From: Devosia rhodophyticola
GTDB taxonomy: Bacteria; Pseudomonadota; Alphaproteobacteria; Rhizobiales; Devosiaceae
Length of the DNA stretch: 64,000 nt
Assembly: GCF_028816475.1 (NCBI RefSeq)
Contig: NZ_CP118247.1
Location: forward strand, 2,348,001-2,412,000
Reading direction: 5' to 3'
The first letter of the stretch is position 1. Each line of letters begins with the position of its first letter. The position numbers and the translations under genes were made by a program. Below the pieces are notes generated by a model that was not told the origin of the DNA, ran no database searches, and worked only from the letters and a program-made list of their open reading frames with translations. Shown piece by piece: positions 1-8,424 of the stretch.

Positions 1-351
1 TTGCGCGGCGACTATCTGTTCGCCGAGGATCAGTTCTCTCAATATATCCAGCTTTATCCCGACAGCCCGCAATATTCGGATGCGGCAAACTGGCTGGGTG
101 AGGCGCTTTTGCAGCGCGGGGCCTATGATGAGGCGGCTGATGTTCTTTTGACGGCGTTCCAGAAAAGGCCGGATTCGCCACGTGCGCCAGATTTGCTGTT
201 GCGTCTGGGTATGTCCCTTTCGGGGGCGGGCGAACGCGATACGGCTTGCCGTACGCTGGCCGAGATTGACAAACGTTATACAGATTTGACTCCGGCGTTT
301 GCAACGCGACTACAGCAGGAACAGGCCAAGGCCCAATGTCCCCCAGCCTGA
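1..351 (+). CDS. cpoB: Cell division coordinator CpoB / YbgF, C-terminal part
   Basis: The coding sequence enters from the left edge, so only the last 116 residues are seen. They form tetratricopeptide-like helical repeats (LYPDSPQY, then a WLGEALLQRGAYDEAA helix pair, then RPDSPRAPDLLLRLG), which is the C-terminal TPR domain of the periplasmic Tol-Pal protein YbgF/CpoB. In this family the domain binds TolA and coordinates outer-membrane constriction with peptidoglycan synthesis. The next gene is tilS, whose start lies 16 bases inside this reading frame. The cpoB-tilS-ftsH order follows the tol-pal cluster in many Hyphomicrobiales genomes. The true start lies outside the window. Confidence 0.8.
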   Translation: MRGDYLFAEDQFSQYIQLYPDSPQYSDAANWLGEALLQRGAYDEAADVLLTAFQKRPDSPRAPDLLLRLGMSLSGAGERDTACRTLAEIDKRYTDLTPAFATRLQQEQAKAQCPPA

Positions 352-1373
352 CGCTACTCGACAACCTGACTTTGCTCGACCGGCTATTTAGGCCGGTCGA
401 TGTTTACGACCGGGTCGGCCTGGCAGTGTCTGGCGGCGCCGATAGTCTGGCGTTGATGGTGCTTGCTCATCGCTGGGCGGTACGCGCGAGAGTTGAGCTT
501 GTGGTCTATTCAGTCGACCACGGGTTACGCCCCGAAGCGCGCGATGAGGTGGCCGCAGTTCTTGCGGTTGCTGCCGAACTGGGGCTGAAGGCGCGGGCGC
601 TGGTTTGGTCGTCACCTCATCCCACCAGTGGCATTCAGGAGGCTGCTCGCAACGCACGCTATGGCTTGATTGGTGCGGCGATGGCTGATGGCGGGGTTGG
701 CATTTTGCTGACCGCCCATCACCGGCAGGATCAAGCCGAAACTGTCTTGATGCGTTTGGCGCACGGCAGCGGCGTTGCTGGACTGGCTGGCATGACGCCA
801 TTGTCCAATGTTGGTGGAGTGCCGATCTTCCGACCGTTGCTTGATATTGATCGAGAGGATTTGCGCGCAATTGTCGCTGCTGTTGGATTGGTGCCGTTTG
901 AGGACCCATCGAATCAGGACACCCGTTACGAGCGGGTACGTTGGCGCAATCTGCTACCTCAATTGGACGAACTCGGACTGGACGCCCGTCGGTTGGGGGA
1001 ATTTGCCCAACGAATGGGGCAGACGCGGGACGCGCTGGCGTCGGCCGCTGAGACTGCCGTTCAAGTGGTTGTGACGAGCCGAACAAGCGAAGAGGCCACC
1101 ATTGACCGAATTGGGTTTGCACGATTGCCGCGAGCGGTCGCCGTGGTGATGCTGTCGCGGCTGTTGGCTGAAATTGGTTCGGGTAAAAAGTCGCGGGTGA
1201 TTAGCAGTGTTGAAGCACTCTATCTGGCGTTAGTGTCCGATCAGAAATTTGGAGGGCAAACGCTTCATGGCTGCATGGTACGCCGACAGAAGCGAACGAT
1301 TACTATTGGGCCCGAAGTGGGGCGGCGGGGGCAATTAGCATCACAATTGGTGGTGGAACCAAACAAATCGTGA
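336..1373 (+). CDS. tilS: tRNA(Ile)-lysidine synthase TilS
   Basis: TilS ligates lysine to C34 of the CAU-anticodon tRNA-Ile with ATP, changing its decoding from AUG to AUA. The PP-loop ATP-binding motif SGGADS is at residues 32-37, and TAHHRQDQAETVLMRL matches the conserved HHxxDQAET segment of the N-terminal domain. At 345 aa it is the short alphaproteobacterial form with a reduced C-terminal region. The start overlaps the end of cpoB by 16 bases, suggesting translational coupling. ftsH follows after 144 bases, the usual tilS-ftsH order. Confidence 0.95.
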   Translation: MSPSLTLLDNLTLLDRLFRPVDVYDRVGLAVSGGADSLALMVLAHRWAVRARVELVVYSVDHGLRPEARDEVAAVLAVAAELGLKARALVWSSPHPTSGIQEAARNARYGLIGAAMADGGVGILLTAHHRQDQAETVLMRLAHGSGVAGLAGMTPLSNVGGVPIFRPLLDIDREDLRAIVAAVGLVPFEDPSNQDTRYERVRWRNLLPQLDELGLDARRLGEFAQRMGQTRDALASAAETAVQVVVTSRTSEEATIDRIGFARLPRAVAVVMLSRLLAEIGSGKKSRVISSVEALYLALVSDQKFGGQTLHGCMVRRQKRTITIGPEVGRRGQLASQLVVEPNKS

Positions 1374-1517
1374 TGTGGTATTAACCCAATAGTGTCAAAG
1401 GCACTGGACGAAACGCGCAAAGGGCCGCAGGGCTTGCCCTTGTAACGCTCTTAGCGGGCACATACATTGCCCACAGACACCGGCCGAGGACGCGCCGGCC
1501 ATCCGGGACAGGAATTG

Positions 1518-3449
1518 ATGAACGGAAACTTCCGCAACTTTGCCATCTGGCTAGTCATACTCTTTATGCTGATGGGCCTGTTTCAGGTTTTCCAGTCTTC
1601 GACGCGCGCCGTTTCGGTGGCCGACAAGAGCTATAGCCAATTCATAAGCGATGTGGATGCGGGCCGGGTGTCCAGCGTGACCATCACCAATGACACCGTC
1701 ACGGGATTGCTAAACGACAATTCTCGCTTCGAGACCATTATTCCGAATGGCGCTGATGTTATCAGCCGCCTTGAGAATAAGGATGTATCGATCACGGCCC
1801 GCGAGCCTGAATCCAGCCCATTCTGGACAATCCTCTTGTCTTCATGGTTGCCGTTCATCGTCATCATTGGGGTCTGGTTCTTTTTCATACGGCAAATGCA
1901 GGGCGGTGGCCGCGGTGGCGCGATGGGCTTTGGCAAGTCCCGAGCCAAGCTATTGACCGAAACCCACGGCAAGGTGACGTTCGAGGATGTTGCTGGTGTC
2001 GATGAGGCTAAGCAGGATCTTGAGGAGATTGTCGAGTTCCTGCGTGATCCGGGCAAGTTCCAGCGGCTGGGTGGTCGAATTCCGCGTGGTGTGCTGCTGG
2101 TAGGCCCTCCGGGTACCGGTAAGACGTTGCTGGCCCGTTCGGTTGCCGGCGAAGCCAATGTGCCGTTCTTCACGATCTCGGGTTCCGATTTTGTGGAAAT
2201 GTTCGTTGGTGTTGGTGCATCGCGTGTGCGCGACATGTTCGAACAGGCCAAGAAGAATGCTCCCTGCATAATCTTTATCGACGAAATCGATGCGGTGGGC
2301 CGTCAGCGCGGTGCTGGCCTTGGCGGCGGCAATGACGAGCGCGAGCAGACGCTCAATCAGTTGCTGGTCGAAATGGATGGGTTTGAGGCCAATGAAGGCA
2401 TAATTCTGATCGCTGCGACCAACCGTCCCGATGTTCTGGATCCAGCACTATTGCGCCCCGGTCGCTTCGATCGTCAGGTCGTGGTGCCGAACCCTGATGT
2501 TTCTGGTCGTGAAAAAGTGCTCAAGGTGCACGTACGCAAGGTGCCCTTGGCGCCAGATGTTGACCTTAAGACATTGGCGCGCGGTACGCCCGGGTTTTCG
2601 GGTGCTGACCTGATGAACCTGGTCAATGAGGCGGCGCTATTGGCCGCACGGCGCAATAAACGCTTTGTTACCCACGCTGAATTTGAAGACGCCAAGGACA
2701 AGATCATGATGGGCGCGGAGCGCCGCACCATGGCCATGTCTGAAGATGAAAAGAAGCTGACGGCCTATCACGAGGCTGGCCACGCCATCATCGCGCTCAA
2801 GGTCGCGGGAATAGATCCGATCCACAAGGCAACGATCATTCCGCGTGGTCGGGCTTTGGGTATGGTCATGACGCTACCTGAAAGCGACAGCTATTCGTTC
2901 AGCCACGAAAAGGCGGTTGCGCGTCTTGCCATGCTGTTTGGTGGTCGTGAAGCCGAGATCTACAAGTTCGGCCCGGAAAAGGTCACGAGCGGTGCCTCTG
3001 GCGATATCCAGATGGCCACAAGCCTTGCCCGCTCCATGGTTATGGAGTGGGGCATGTCTGAAAAGTTGGGCCGAGTGCGTTACAAGTCGAGTGAGCAAGA
3101 AGTGTTCATTGGCCATTCGATGACCCAGTCTAACAATATGTCGGATGACACGGCCAAGCTGATCGACCAGGAGGTGCGCCAACTGATTGAGGACGGCGAA
3201 AAGGCCGCCCGCGATATAATCAATGGCAATATCGAGCAATTCGAAGCGGTTGCGCAGGCGTTGCTTGAGTATGAAACGTTGACCGGAGACGAGTTGCGCG
3301 CCCTGATGGAAGGCAAACAGCCGATCCGTCCGGACGATAGCGACGGAGCCGCTCCCAAGCAGAGTGGGGTGCCGACTGCGGGCAAGGCGAGCAAGAAGCG
3401 TCCCGACAGCCCCCCTGAGGGGGGCATGGAGCCTCAGCCCGAAAGTTAA
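1518..3449 (+). CDS. ftsH: ATP-dependent zinc metalloprotease FtsH
   Basis: Membrane-anchored AAA+ protease that degrades short-lived and misfolded membrane and cytosolic proteins; in E. coli it degrades sigma-32 and LpxC. Two N-terminal transmembrane segments (about residues 7-26 and 100-122) flank a periplasmic domain. Walker A GPPGTGKT is at 196-203, the FIDEIDA Walker B follows, and the zinc site HEAGH is at 418-422. I chose ATG 1518 (MNGNFRNF) because this N-terminus is typical of alphaproteobacterial FtsH and an AGGA-like site lies just upstream; an in-frame start at 1467 would add 17 unlikely residues. The product is 643 aa, normal for the family. A strong terminator follows. rpoH, encoding a known FtsH substrate in other bacteria, is also in this window. 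Confidence 0.97.
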   Translation: MNGNFRNFAIWLVILFMLMGLFQVFQSSTRAVSVADKSYSQFISDVDAGRVSSVTITNDTVTGLLNDNSRFETIIPNGADVISRLENKDVSITAREPESSPFWTILLSSWLPFIVIIGVWFFFIRQMQGGGRGGAMGFGKSRAKLLTETHGKVTFEDVAGVDEAKQDLEEIVEFLRDPGKFQRLGGRIPRGVLLVGPPGTGKTLLARSVAGEANVPFFTISGSDFVEMFVGVGASRVRDMFEQAKKNAPCIIFIDEIDAVGRQRGAGLGGGNDEREQTLNQLLVEMDGFEANEGIILIAATNRPDVLDPALLRPGRFDRQVVVPNPDVSGREKVLKVHVRKVPLAPDVDLKTLARGTPGFSGADLMNLVNEAALLAARRNKRFVTHAEFEDAKDKIMMGAERRTMAMSEDEKKLTAYHEAGHAIIALKVAGIDPIHKATIIPRGRALGMVMTLPESDSYSFSHEKAVARLAMLFGGREAEIYKFGPEKVTSGASGDIQMATSLARSMVMEWGMSEKLGRVRYKSSEQEVFIGHSMTQSNNMSDDTAKLIDQEVRQLIEDGEKAARDIINGNIEQFEAVAQALLEYETLTGDELRALMEGKQPIRPDDSDGAAPKQSGVPTAGKASKKRPDSPPEGGMEPQPES

Positions 3450-3466
3450 TTGTCTTTATAGAATCA

Positions 3467-3495
3467 GAGGGGTCGCCATCAGGCGGCCCCTTTTT
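3467..3495 (+). terminator. Rho-independent terminator after ftsH
   Basis: A nine-base-pair stem (GGGGTCGCC at 3469-3477, GGCGGCCCC at 3482-3490, one G-U pair) with an ATCA loop is followed directly by five T. It separates ftsH from glmM. Confidence 0.85.
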
Positions 3496-3593
3496 CATTG
3501 CTGTTGGTTCTGCTAGACCGCGCTGATATTATTCAGGCGGTCGCAAGTATTTTTTGCGATATTGCCTGACGAGGCAATTTTGGCGAGGGCGAC

Positions 3594-4937
3594 ATGGCAC
3601 GGAAATATTTTGGCACCGATGGCATTCGCGGGCATGCGAACGGGACAATGCTCACGCCTGAGCTGGCGCTGAAGCTGGGAATGGCGGCGGGCCAAAAATT
3701 TGTGCGCGGTAGTCATAAGCATCGCGTCGTGATTGGCAAGGACACCCGCCGGTCGGGCTATATGATCGAAAATGCGCTGACAGCTGGATTTACCGCTGTG
3801 GGAATGGACGTCTATTTGCTGGGTCCGATGCCGACACCAGCCGTGGCCATGTTGACCCGCTCGCTGCGCGCCGATCTCGGCGTGATGATTTCAGCGTCGC
3901 ATAATCCTTTCGACGATAATGGCATCAAGCTGTTTCGACCCGACGGATTCAAACTCAGCGACAAGGTAGAAGCCGAAATCGAACGTCTGGTCGATGGCGA
4001 TATGGGCCATCTACTGGCGCAGGGGCGCGACATCGGGCGGGCGCATCGCGATGAAGAAGCGCGTACACGTTATATCGAATATGCCAAGCGCACTTTGCCA
4101 CGCAGTATTGATCTGACGGGCCTGCGCGTCGTACTCGATTGTGCGAACGGTGCTGCCTACAAGGTTGCGCCCATTGCGCTCTGGGAGCTCGGGGCGGATG
4201 TCGTTACAATTGGCGCGGAGCCAGACGGTTTCAACATCAATTACAAGGTGGGCTCGACGGCTCCGGAGGCGGTCGCCGCCAAGGTCAAGGAAGTCCGCGC
4301 TGATATCGGCATTGCTCTGGACGGTGATGCGGATCGTGTCATCATCATCGATGAAAAGGGTGAAGTGATCGACGGCGATCAGTTCATGGCGGTAATCGCC
4401 CAAAGCTGGAAGCAGCGCGAAATGCTTTTAGGTGGGGGTATTGTTGCGACCGTCATGTCCAATCTGGGTCTGGAGCGATATCTGAGTTCGATCGGGCTGA
4501 CGCTTGAACGCACCCAGGTCGGGGACCGCTATGTGCTCGAAGCGATGCGGGCCAAGGGCTATAATGTAGGTGGCGAACAATCTGGCCACATCATTTTGTC
4601 CGACTTTACCACGACGGGCGATGGTCTCGTCGCTGCCCTGCAATTGCTATCGGTACTCAAACAACTCGATCGCCCGGTTTCGGAAATATGCGCCCGCTTC
4701 GACAAGGTGCCGCAATTGCTTCGCAGCGTTAAGTTCAAGACCGGTAAGCCGCTGGAGAATAAGATCGTCAAGGAGGCCATAGCCGAAGGGCTGGCGCGGC
4801 TGGGAAGCGGCGGGCGACTGGTTATTCGCGAGTCTGGCACCGAGCCGGTAGTGCGGGTGATGGGAGAGGCCGACGACGCGGCGCTGATCACCGCTGTGGT
4901 GGGCGATATTGAAGCGGCCATAGTCCAAGTTGCCTGA
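3594..4937 (+). CDS. glmM: Phosphoglucosamine mutase GlmM
   Basis: Converts glucosamine-6-phosphate to glucosamine-1-phosphate for UDP-GlcNAc, and so for peptidoglycan and lipopolysaccharide. The phosphoserine loop [12 protein letters not shown] places the catalytic Ser at residue 102, the same number as in E. coli GlmM. The metal-binding loop DGDADR and the C-terminal phosphate-binding loop [12 protein letters not shown] are intact. Length 447 aa is standard. The ftsH-glmM order is common in alphaproteobacteria, although a terminator lies between the two here, so glmM probably has its own promoter in the 144-base gap. Confidence 0.96.
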   Translation: MARKYFGTDGIRGHANGTMLTPELALKLGMAAGQKFVRGSHKHRVVIGKDTRRSGYMIENALTAGFTAVGMDVYLLGPMPTPAVAMLTRSLRADLGVMISASHNPFDDNGIKLFRPDGFKLSDKVEAEIERLVDGDMGHLLAQGRDIGRAHRDEEARTRYIEYAKRTLPRSIDLTGLRVVLDCANGAAYKVAPIALWELGADVVTIGAEPDGFNINYKVGSTAPEAVAAKVKEVRADIGIALDGDADRVIIIDEKGEVIDGDQFMAVIAQSWKQREMLLGGGIVATVMSNLGLERYLSSIGLTLERTQVGDRYVLEAMRAKGYNVGGEQSGHIILSDFTTTGDGLVAALQLLSVLKQLDRPVSEICARFDKVPQLLRSVKFKTGKPLENKIVKEAIAEGLARLGSGGRLVIRESGTEPVVRVMGEADDAALITAVVGDIEAAIVQVA

Positions 4938-5058
4938 TTGAAGATTGCTCGCCTTGGTGTTCCCGCAGGCCCGGGTCTGCCAAAATACAGATCAAGTTTC
5001 CATTCATCTTCATTAATGAAGTGTAACAGTTACCGATAGTTACGGTTAAATGTTTAGG

Positions 5059-5073
5059 TTAAGTGAGATTTAA
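5059..5073 (+). promoter_or_regulatory. CtrA-type box upstream of the outer-membrane protein gene
   Basis: The sequence is TTAA, seven bases, TTAA, an exact match to the published CtrA recognition form TTAA-N7-TTAA. It lies 62 bases before the ATG of the outer-membrane protein at 5135, a position compatible with overlap of a -35 region. Another TTAA lies a little upstream at 5046. That CtrA controls this gene is an inference; ctrA itself is in this window. Confidence 0.6.
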
Positions 5074-5134
5074 GAAAATTGCCGGATATTAGACGTCAAT
5101 CGACTGGTGTCGTGGCAATTTTAAGGAATGTCTC

Positions 5135-5881
5135 ATGCGTAAGCTCATCGCTGCGATGCTGGTGGCTGGGGCCGCCAATATCGCTCTCCCCGTACTCGCT
5201 GCCGATCTGCCCGTTTACTCTCCCATAATTGATATCCCCGATGTTGATTATGGCGTGCAGGGATCGTTCTATTTGCGCGGCAGTGCCGCAGCCAACGCCT
5301 TGTGGACCAGGGAAGTCAAAGCCGACGAGTGCGGATGTGGTGACGTGACCTATCCTGTCAATGACTGGGGTTATGGCTACAGCGTTGGCGCCGGTTTTGG
5401 TTATGAAACAGGCACTGGCCTTCGATTTGATGCGACTGTCGACTATCTCGCCAACGATGGCGTTTCGATCACCAAAACCGCGCCGGGTGTTGCTGGCAAA
5501 TATTCGCTAAAGCTGCGCTCGACCATTGCGCTCGCCAATGCCTACTACGACTTCTCGTTTGCTAATTCGGGCATGGGCTCAGGCTATTCGGCTGCCGGTG
5601 GTGCCTTTGGTTATGTCGGCGCTGGTATCGGCGCGGCGTTCAATCAAGTCAGTGTGGACGCACCTGCTGGCAATCCAATTACGGGCGGTTCCAACACCAG
5701 TCTGGCTGCGGCTGGCATGGTCGGCGTTGGCTACGACTTTGGCGCCTTCACAGCGGACGTCGGTTATCGAGCCATCTATCTGGCCAAAATCGCCAATAAC
5801 CAGCCATCGCCGATGGGCTTCTCGACTTCGAATAACTGGATCCACGAAGTTCGTTCGACTCTTCGTTACCGGATCAACTAG
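5135..5881 (+). CDS. Outer-membrane beta-barrel protein (Omp25/Omp31-like)
   Basis: A 248-aa exported protein. Residues 1-22 are a classical signal peptide (MRKLIAAMLVAGAANIALPVLA) with cleavage before ADLPV. The mature part alternates Gly/Tyr/aromatic-rich strands (YGYSVGAGFGYETG, FGYVGAGIGAAF, AGMVGVGYDFGAF) and ends in a strand finishing RYRIN, consistent with a small beta-barrel of the Hyphomicrobiales Omp25/Omp31 type. A CEC-G-C cluster near residue 65 (DECGCGD) is unusual for a barrel and may be an extracellular loop. A CtrA-type box lies upstream and a terminator downstream, so the gene is probably monocistronic. The family is assigned from the overall pattern, not from a diagnostic motif. 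Confidence 0.75.
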   Translation: MRKLIAAMLVAGAANIALPVLAADLPVYSPIIDIPDVDYGVQGSFYLRGSAAANALWTREVKADECGCGDVTYPVNDWGYGYSVGAGFGYETGTGLRFDATVDYLANDGVSITKTAPGVAGKYSLKLRSTIALANAYYDFSFANSGMGSGYSAAGGAFGYVGAGIGAAFNQVSVDAPAGNPITGGSNTSLAAAGMVGVGYDFGAFTADVGYRAIYLAKIANNQPSPMGFSTSNNWIHEVRSTLRYRIN

Positions 5882-5905
5882 ATCAATTTTCATGTTTTCG
5901 GAATG

Positions 5906-5932
5906 CGGCGCTCCTTGTGGGCGCCGTTTTTT
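5906..5932 (+). terminator. Rho-independent terminator after the outer-membrane protein gene
   Basis: Six-base-pair GC stem (CGGCGC at 5906-5911, GCGCCG at 5921-5926) with a nine-base loop, followed by a run of six T. Confidence 0.85.
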
Positions 5933-5992
5933 ATTGTGCGCTGGACGGGGGTTGGCGCTCAGGCCTAGTATGGAACAGGGCTGGAGGGACGC

Positions 5993-6988
5993 ATGAAGAT
6001 TCTGATTATTGGTGCCGGTGGGATGGTTGGGCGCAAGCTGACAGTAAAACTGCAAGGGGCCGGAGCGCTTAACGGGCAGCCGATCACCGCATTGACGCTG
6101 GCCGATATTTTTGCGCCAGAGGTGCCCCAGGGCGGGATTAAAACCACAAGCGTGGCAGCAGATTTAAGTCGGGATGGCGCGGCGGAGGAATTGCTCGCGG
6201 AACGGCCCGACGTCATTTTCCATCTAGCGGCCATTGTCTCGGGCGAAGCCGAGGCGAATTTTGAGAAGGGCTATCGGATCAATCTTGATGGCACCCGGTT
6301 GTTGTTTGAGGCGATACGGCAGGCGGGGCAGGTCGAACACTACTACCCCAAACTGGTTTTCACCTCATCAATCGCGGTATTTGGTGAGCCATTGCCTGCG
6401 GTCATTCCCGATACTCAGGTGCTGACGCCCCTGACCAGCTATGGGACGCAAAAGGCAATTGGTGAATTGCTGCTGGCCGACTATTCGCGCCGTGGCGTTT
6501 TCGATGGCATTGGCATCCGACTGCCGACAATCGCTGTGCGCCCGGGAGCGCCCAACAAGGCGGCGTCGGGCTTTTTCTCAGGCATTATTCGCGAACCTCT
6601 GGCCGGATTGGAAGCGATTTTACCAGTTGCGGAAACTGTGCGGCACTGGTTTGCCAGCCCACGGGCGGCGGTGGGCTTTCTTATTCACGCAGCGGAACTG
6701 AATACGGCAACGCTTGGCCAAAGGCGTTCCCTCAGCATGCCGGGGCTAAGCGCAACGGTTGGCGAGCAGATTGAGGCGCTGGAACGGGCAGCGGGTCTGG
6801 ACGCGGTCGCCTTGATTCGGCGCGAACCCGACGCAAAAATTATCGAGATGGTCGCGGGGTGGCCCAAAGACTTCGATTCGCAGCGCGCAACCGATTTGGG
6901 ATTTGTCGGCGATAGTGATATTGACGAAATCATCCGCATTCACATCGCAGACGAACTGAAGGGCAAAATCGGCAGGGGCGCCGCCTAG
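5993..6988 (+). CDS. denD: D-erythronate dehydrogenase-like NAD-dependent epimerase/dehydrogenase (DenD family)
   Basis: Extended short-chain dehydrogenase of 331 aa. The Rossmann motif GAGGMVG is at residues 8-14, followed by a V-I-F-H-L-A-A strand, the SSIAVFG serine segment and the catalytic pair in SYGTQKAIGE. The middle segment (LPTIAVRPGAPNKAASGFFSGIIREPLAG) matches the DenD branch, which oxidises D-erythronate at C2 in four-carbon acid sugar catabolism. No den partner genes (kinase, isomerase) are next to it, so the substrate is inferred from family alone. The ATG at 5993 has a good upstream purine tract (GGAGGGACGC). Confidence 0.75.
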   Translation: MKILIIGAGGMVGRKLTVKLQGAGALNGQPITALTLADIFAPEVPQGGIKTTSVAADLSRDGAAEELLAERPDVIFHLAAIVSGEAEANFEKGYRINLDGTRLLFEAIRQAGQVEHYYPKLVFTSSIAVFGEPLPAVIPDTQVLTPLTSYGTQKAIGELLLADYSRRGVFDGIGIRLPTIAVRPGAPNKAASGFFSGIIREPLAGLEAILPVAETVRHWFASPRAAVGFLIHAAELNTATLGQRRSLSMPGLSATVGEQIEALERAAGLDAVALIRREPDAKIIEMVAGWPKDFDSQRATDLGFVGDSDIDEIIRIHIADELKGKIGRGAA

Positions 6989-7067
6989 CCAGGACGCATT
7001 GCTGTCGGGCTGCGACAAATTCGATGACGATGATGGATTGACGGGCGGCTGGGTTCGGGCGTATTCA

Positions 7068-7114
7068 CCTCCTCAGGACACCTTGCCCTAACGCAAGGCT
7101 ATCGACCTGGGAGG
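7068..7114 (+). ncRNA. serC RNA motif (cis-regulatory leader of serC)
   Basis: A nine-pair outer stem (CCTCC at 7068-7072 with GGAGG at 7110-7114; CAGG at 7074-7077 with CCTG at 7106-7109; one bulged T at 7073) encloses a perfect six-pair hairpin (CCTTGC 7081-7086, GCAAGG 7093-7098). The outer stem hides the GGAGG ribosome-binding site eight bases before the serC ATG. This is the layout of the serC motif, a candidate riboswitch known upstream of serC in Alphaproteobacteria whose ligand, to my knowledge, is not settled. Pairing is seen directly; assignment to the family is by location and architecture. Confidence 0.7.
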
Positions 7115-7122
7115 GTCGCAAT

Positions 7123-8307
7123 ATGGCTGATATGCCCCATACCGCACCGGCGGTTAAACCGGCTAATCCTAATTTTTCGTCTGGTCCTTGTTCCAAACGC
7201 CCTGGTTGGACGGTTGAAGCACTTGCGCATGCGTTGGTTGGACGCTCGCACCGCTCCAAGCCCGGCAAGGTCCGCATTCAGCGTGCGATTGAGTTGACCC
7301 GCGAATTGCTCGAGGTACCAAAGGATTATCTGATCGGTATTGTGCCAGCTTCAGATACAGGCGCCGTCGAAATGGCGCTGTGGTCAATGCTGGGTGAGCG
7401 CGGCGTTGATATGCTGGCCTGGGAAAGTTTTGGGGCCGGTTGGGTCACCGACGTGGTCAAACAACTCAAGCTCGAGGATGCGCGGATCATCAAGGCACCC
7501 TATGGCGAGTTGCCGGATTTGGGCGAAGTCGATTGCGATCGTGATGTGGTCTTTACGTGGAACGGGACGACTTCGGGTGTGCGCGTACCCAATGCGGATT
7601 GGATTGCAGCTGACCGCAAGGGGCTGACTTTTTGCGATGCGACCTCTGCGGCGTTCGCGCAGAAGCTGGATTTCCCAAAACTCGATGTTGTGACATTTTC
7701 GTGGCAAAAGGCGCTGGGTGGCGAAGCTGCCCATGGCGTGTTGATCTTGAGCCCACGCGCTGTTGCGCGGCTTGAAAGCTATAAACCAGAACGTCCCTTG
7801 CCCAAAATTTTTCGCCTGACCAAAGGCGACAAGCTACTGGCCGAGGTGTTTGACGGCGCAACTATCAATACGCCTTCGATGCTATGCATCGAAGACGCGA
7901 TTGATGCCATGGAATGGGGCTTGCAGCAAGGCGGTCTGACGGGGTTACAGGCCCGCGCCGATGCCAATTTCAAGGTGTTGGCAGACTGGGTCGCCAAGAC
8001 CGAATGGGTTGAATTTTTGGCAAAAGACGAAGTCAACCGGTCCAACACTTCGGTTTGCTTTTCCATTGTTGATCCAGCAGTTGCCGCACTTCCGGACGAT
8101 AAGCAGGCAGCCTTTGCCAAGGCCATGGTTGCCCGGCTCGACAAGGCAGGGGCCGCTTATGACATTGGCGCCTACAAGGACGCTCCGTCGGGCCTGCGCA
8201 TCTGGGCAGGGTCAACTATTGAAGCGGACGATCTTTTGGTTTTGACGCCTTGGCTCGACTTTGCTTTTGCGGCTGAAAAGCTGGCACTGACCGCAGACGC
8301 GGCCTGA
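7123..8307 (+). CDS. serC: Phosphoserine aminotransferase SerC
   Basis: PLP-dependent aminotransferase converting 3-phosphohydroxypyruvate and glutamate to phosphoserine and 2-oxoglutarate, the second step of serine synthesis; it can also serve pyridoxal phosphate synthesis. The N-terminus [15 protein letters not shown] and the PLP-lysine segment [14 protein letters not shown] identify the 390-aa alphaproteobacterial SerC form (394 aa here). It stands 117 bases before serA, which acts one step earlier in the same pathway, so the two are probably co-transcribed. Translation is probably controlled by the serC motif that sequesters its ribosome-binding site. Confidence 0.95.
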   Translation: MADMPHTAPAVKPANPNFSSGPCSKRPGWTVEALAHALVGRSHRSKPGKVRIQRAIELTRELLEVPKDYLIGIVPASDTGAVEMALWSMLGERGVDMLAWESFGAGWVTDVVKQLKLEDARIIKAPYGELPDLGEVDCDRDVVFTWNGTTSGVRVPNADWIAADRKGLTFCDATSAAFAQKLDFPKLDVVTFSWQKALGGEAAHGVLILSPRAVARLESYKPERPLPKIFRLTKGDKLLAEVFDGATINTPSMLCIEDAIDAMEWGLQQGGLTGLQARADANFKVLADWVAKTEWVEFLAKDEVNRSNTSVCFSIVDPAVAALPDDKQAAFAKAMVARLDKAGAAYDIGAYKDAPSGLRIWAGSTIEADDLLVLTPWLDFAFAAEKLALTADAA

Positions 8308-8424
8308 TATCTTCTGACTTCCCGACTGCCGGCAGGCACGTAACCAGGGGTGTGAACCCTAGTGTTACGGCCACGCCACCGACTTTGGGACGTCACTTCC
8401 CCAATACATTTCAAGGAGGGCGTC

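Noticed and set aside
388..1122. A long minus-strand reading frame of 244 codons opposite tilS
   Set aside because: It is rich in Arg, Pro, Gln and Ser with no domain, and lies entirely opposite tilS, whose motifs are clear. It is a mirror of coding composition.
5526..6055. Overlapping reading frames on both strands over the outer-membrane protein and the start of the DenD-like gene
   Set aside because: They cover the terminator at 5906-5932 and the start of a well-supported gene, lack ribosome-binding sites and have no recognisable domain.
8308..8424. CTGCCGGCAG palindrome in the serC-serA gap as a possible second riboswitch
   Set aside because: It is a short palindrome without the conserved bases of a known riboswitch, and the gap is too short and simple to support more than an ordinary operon spacer.
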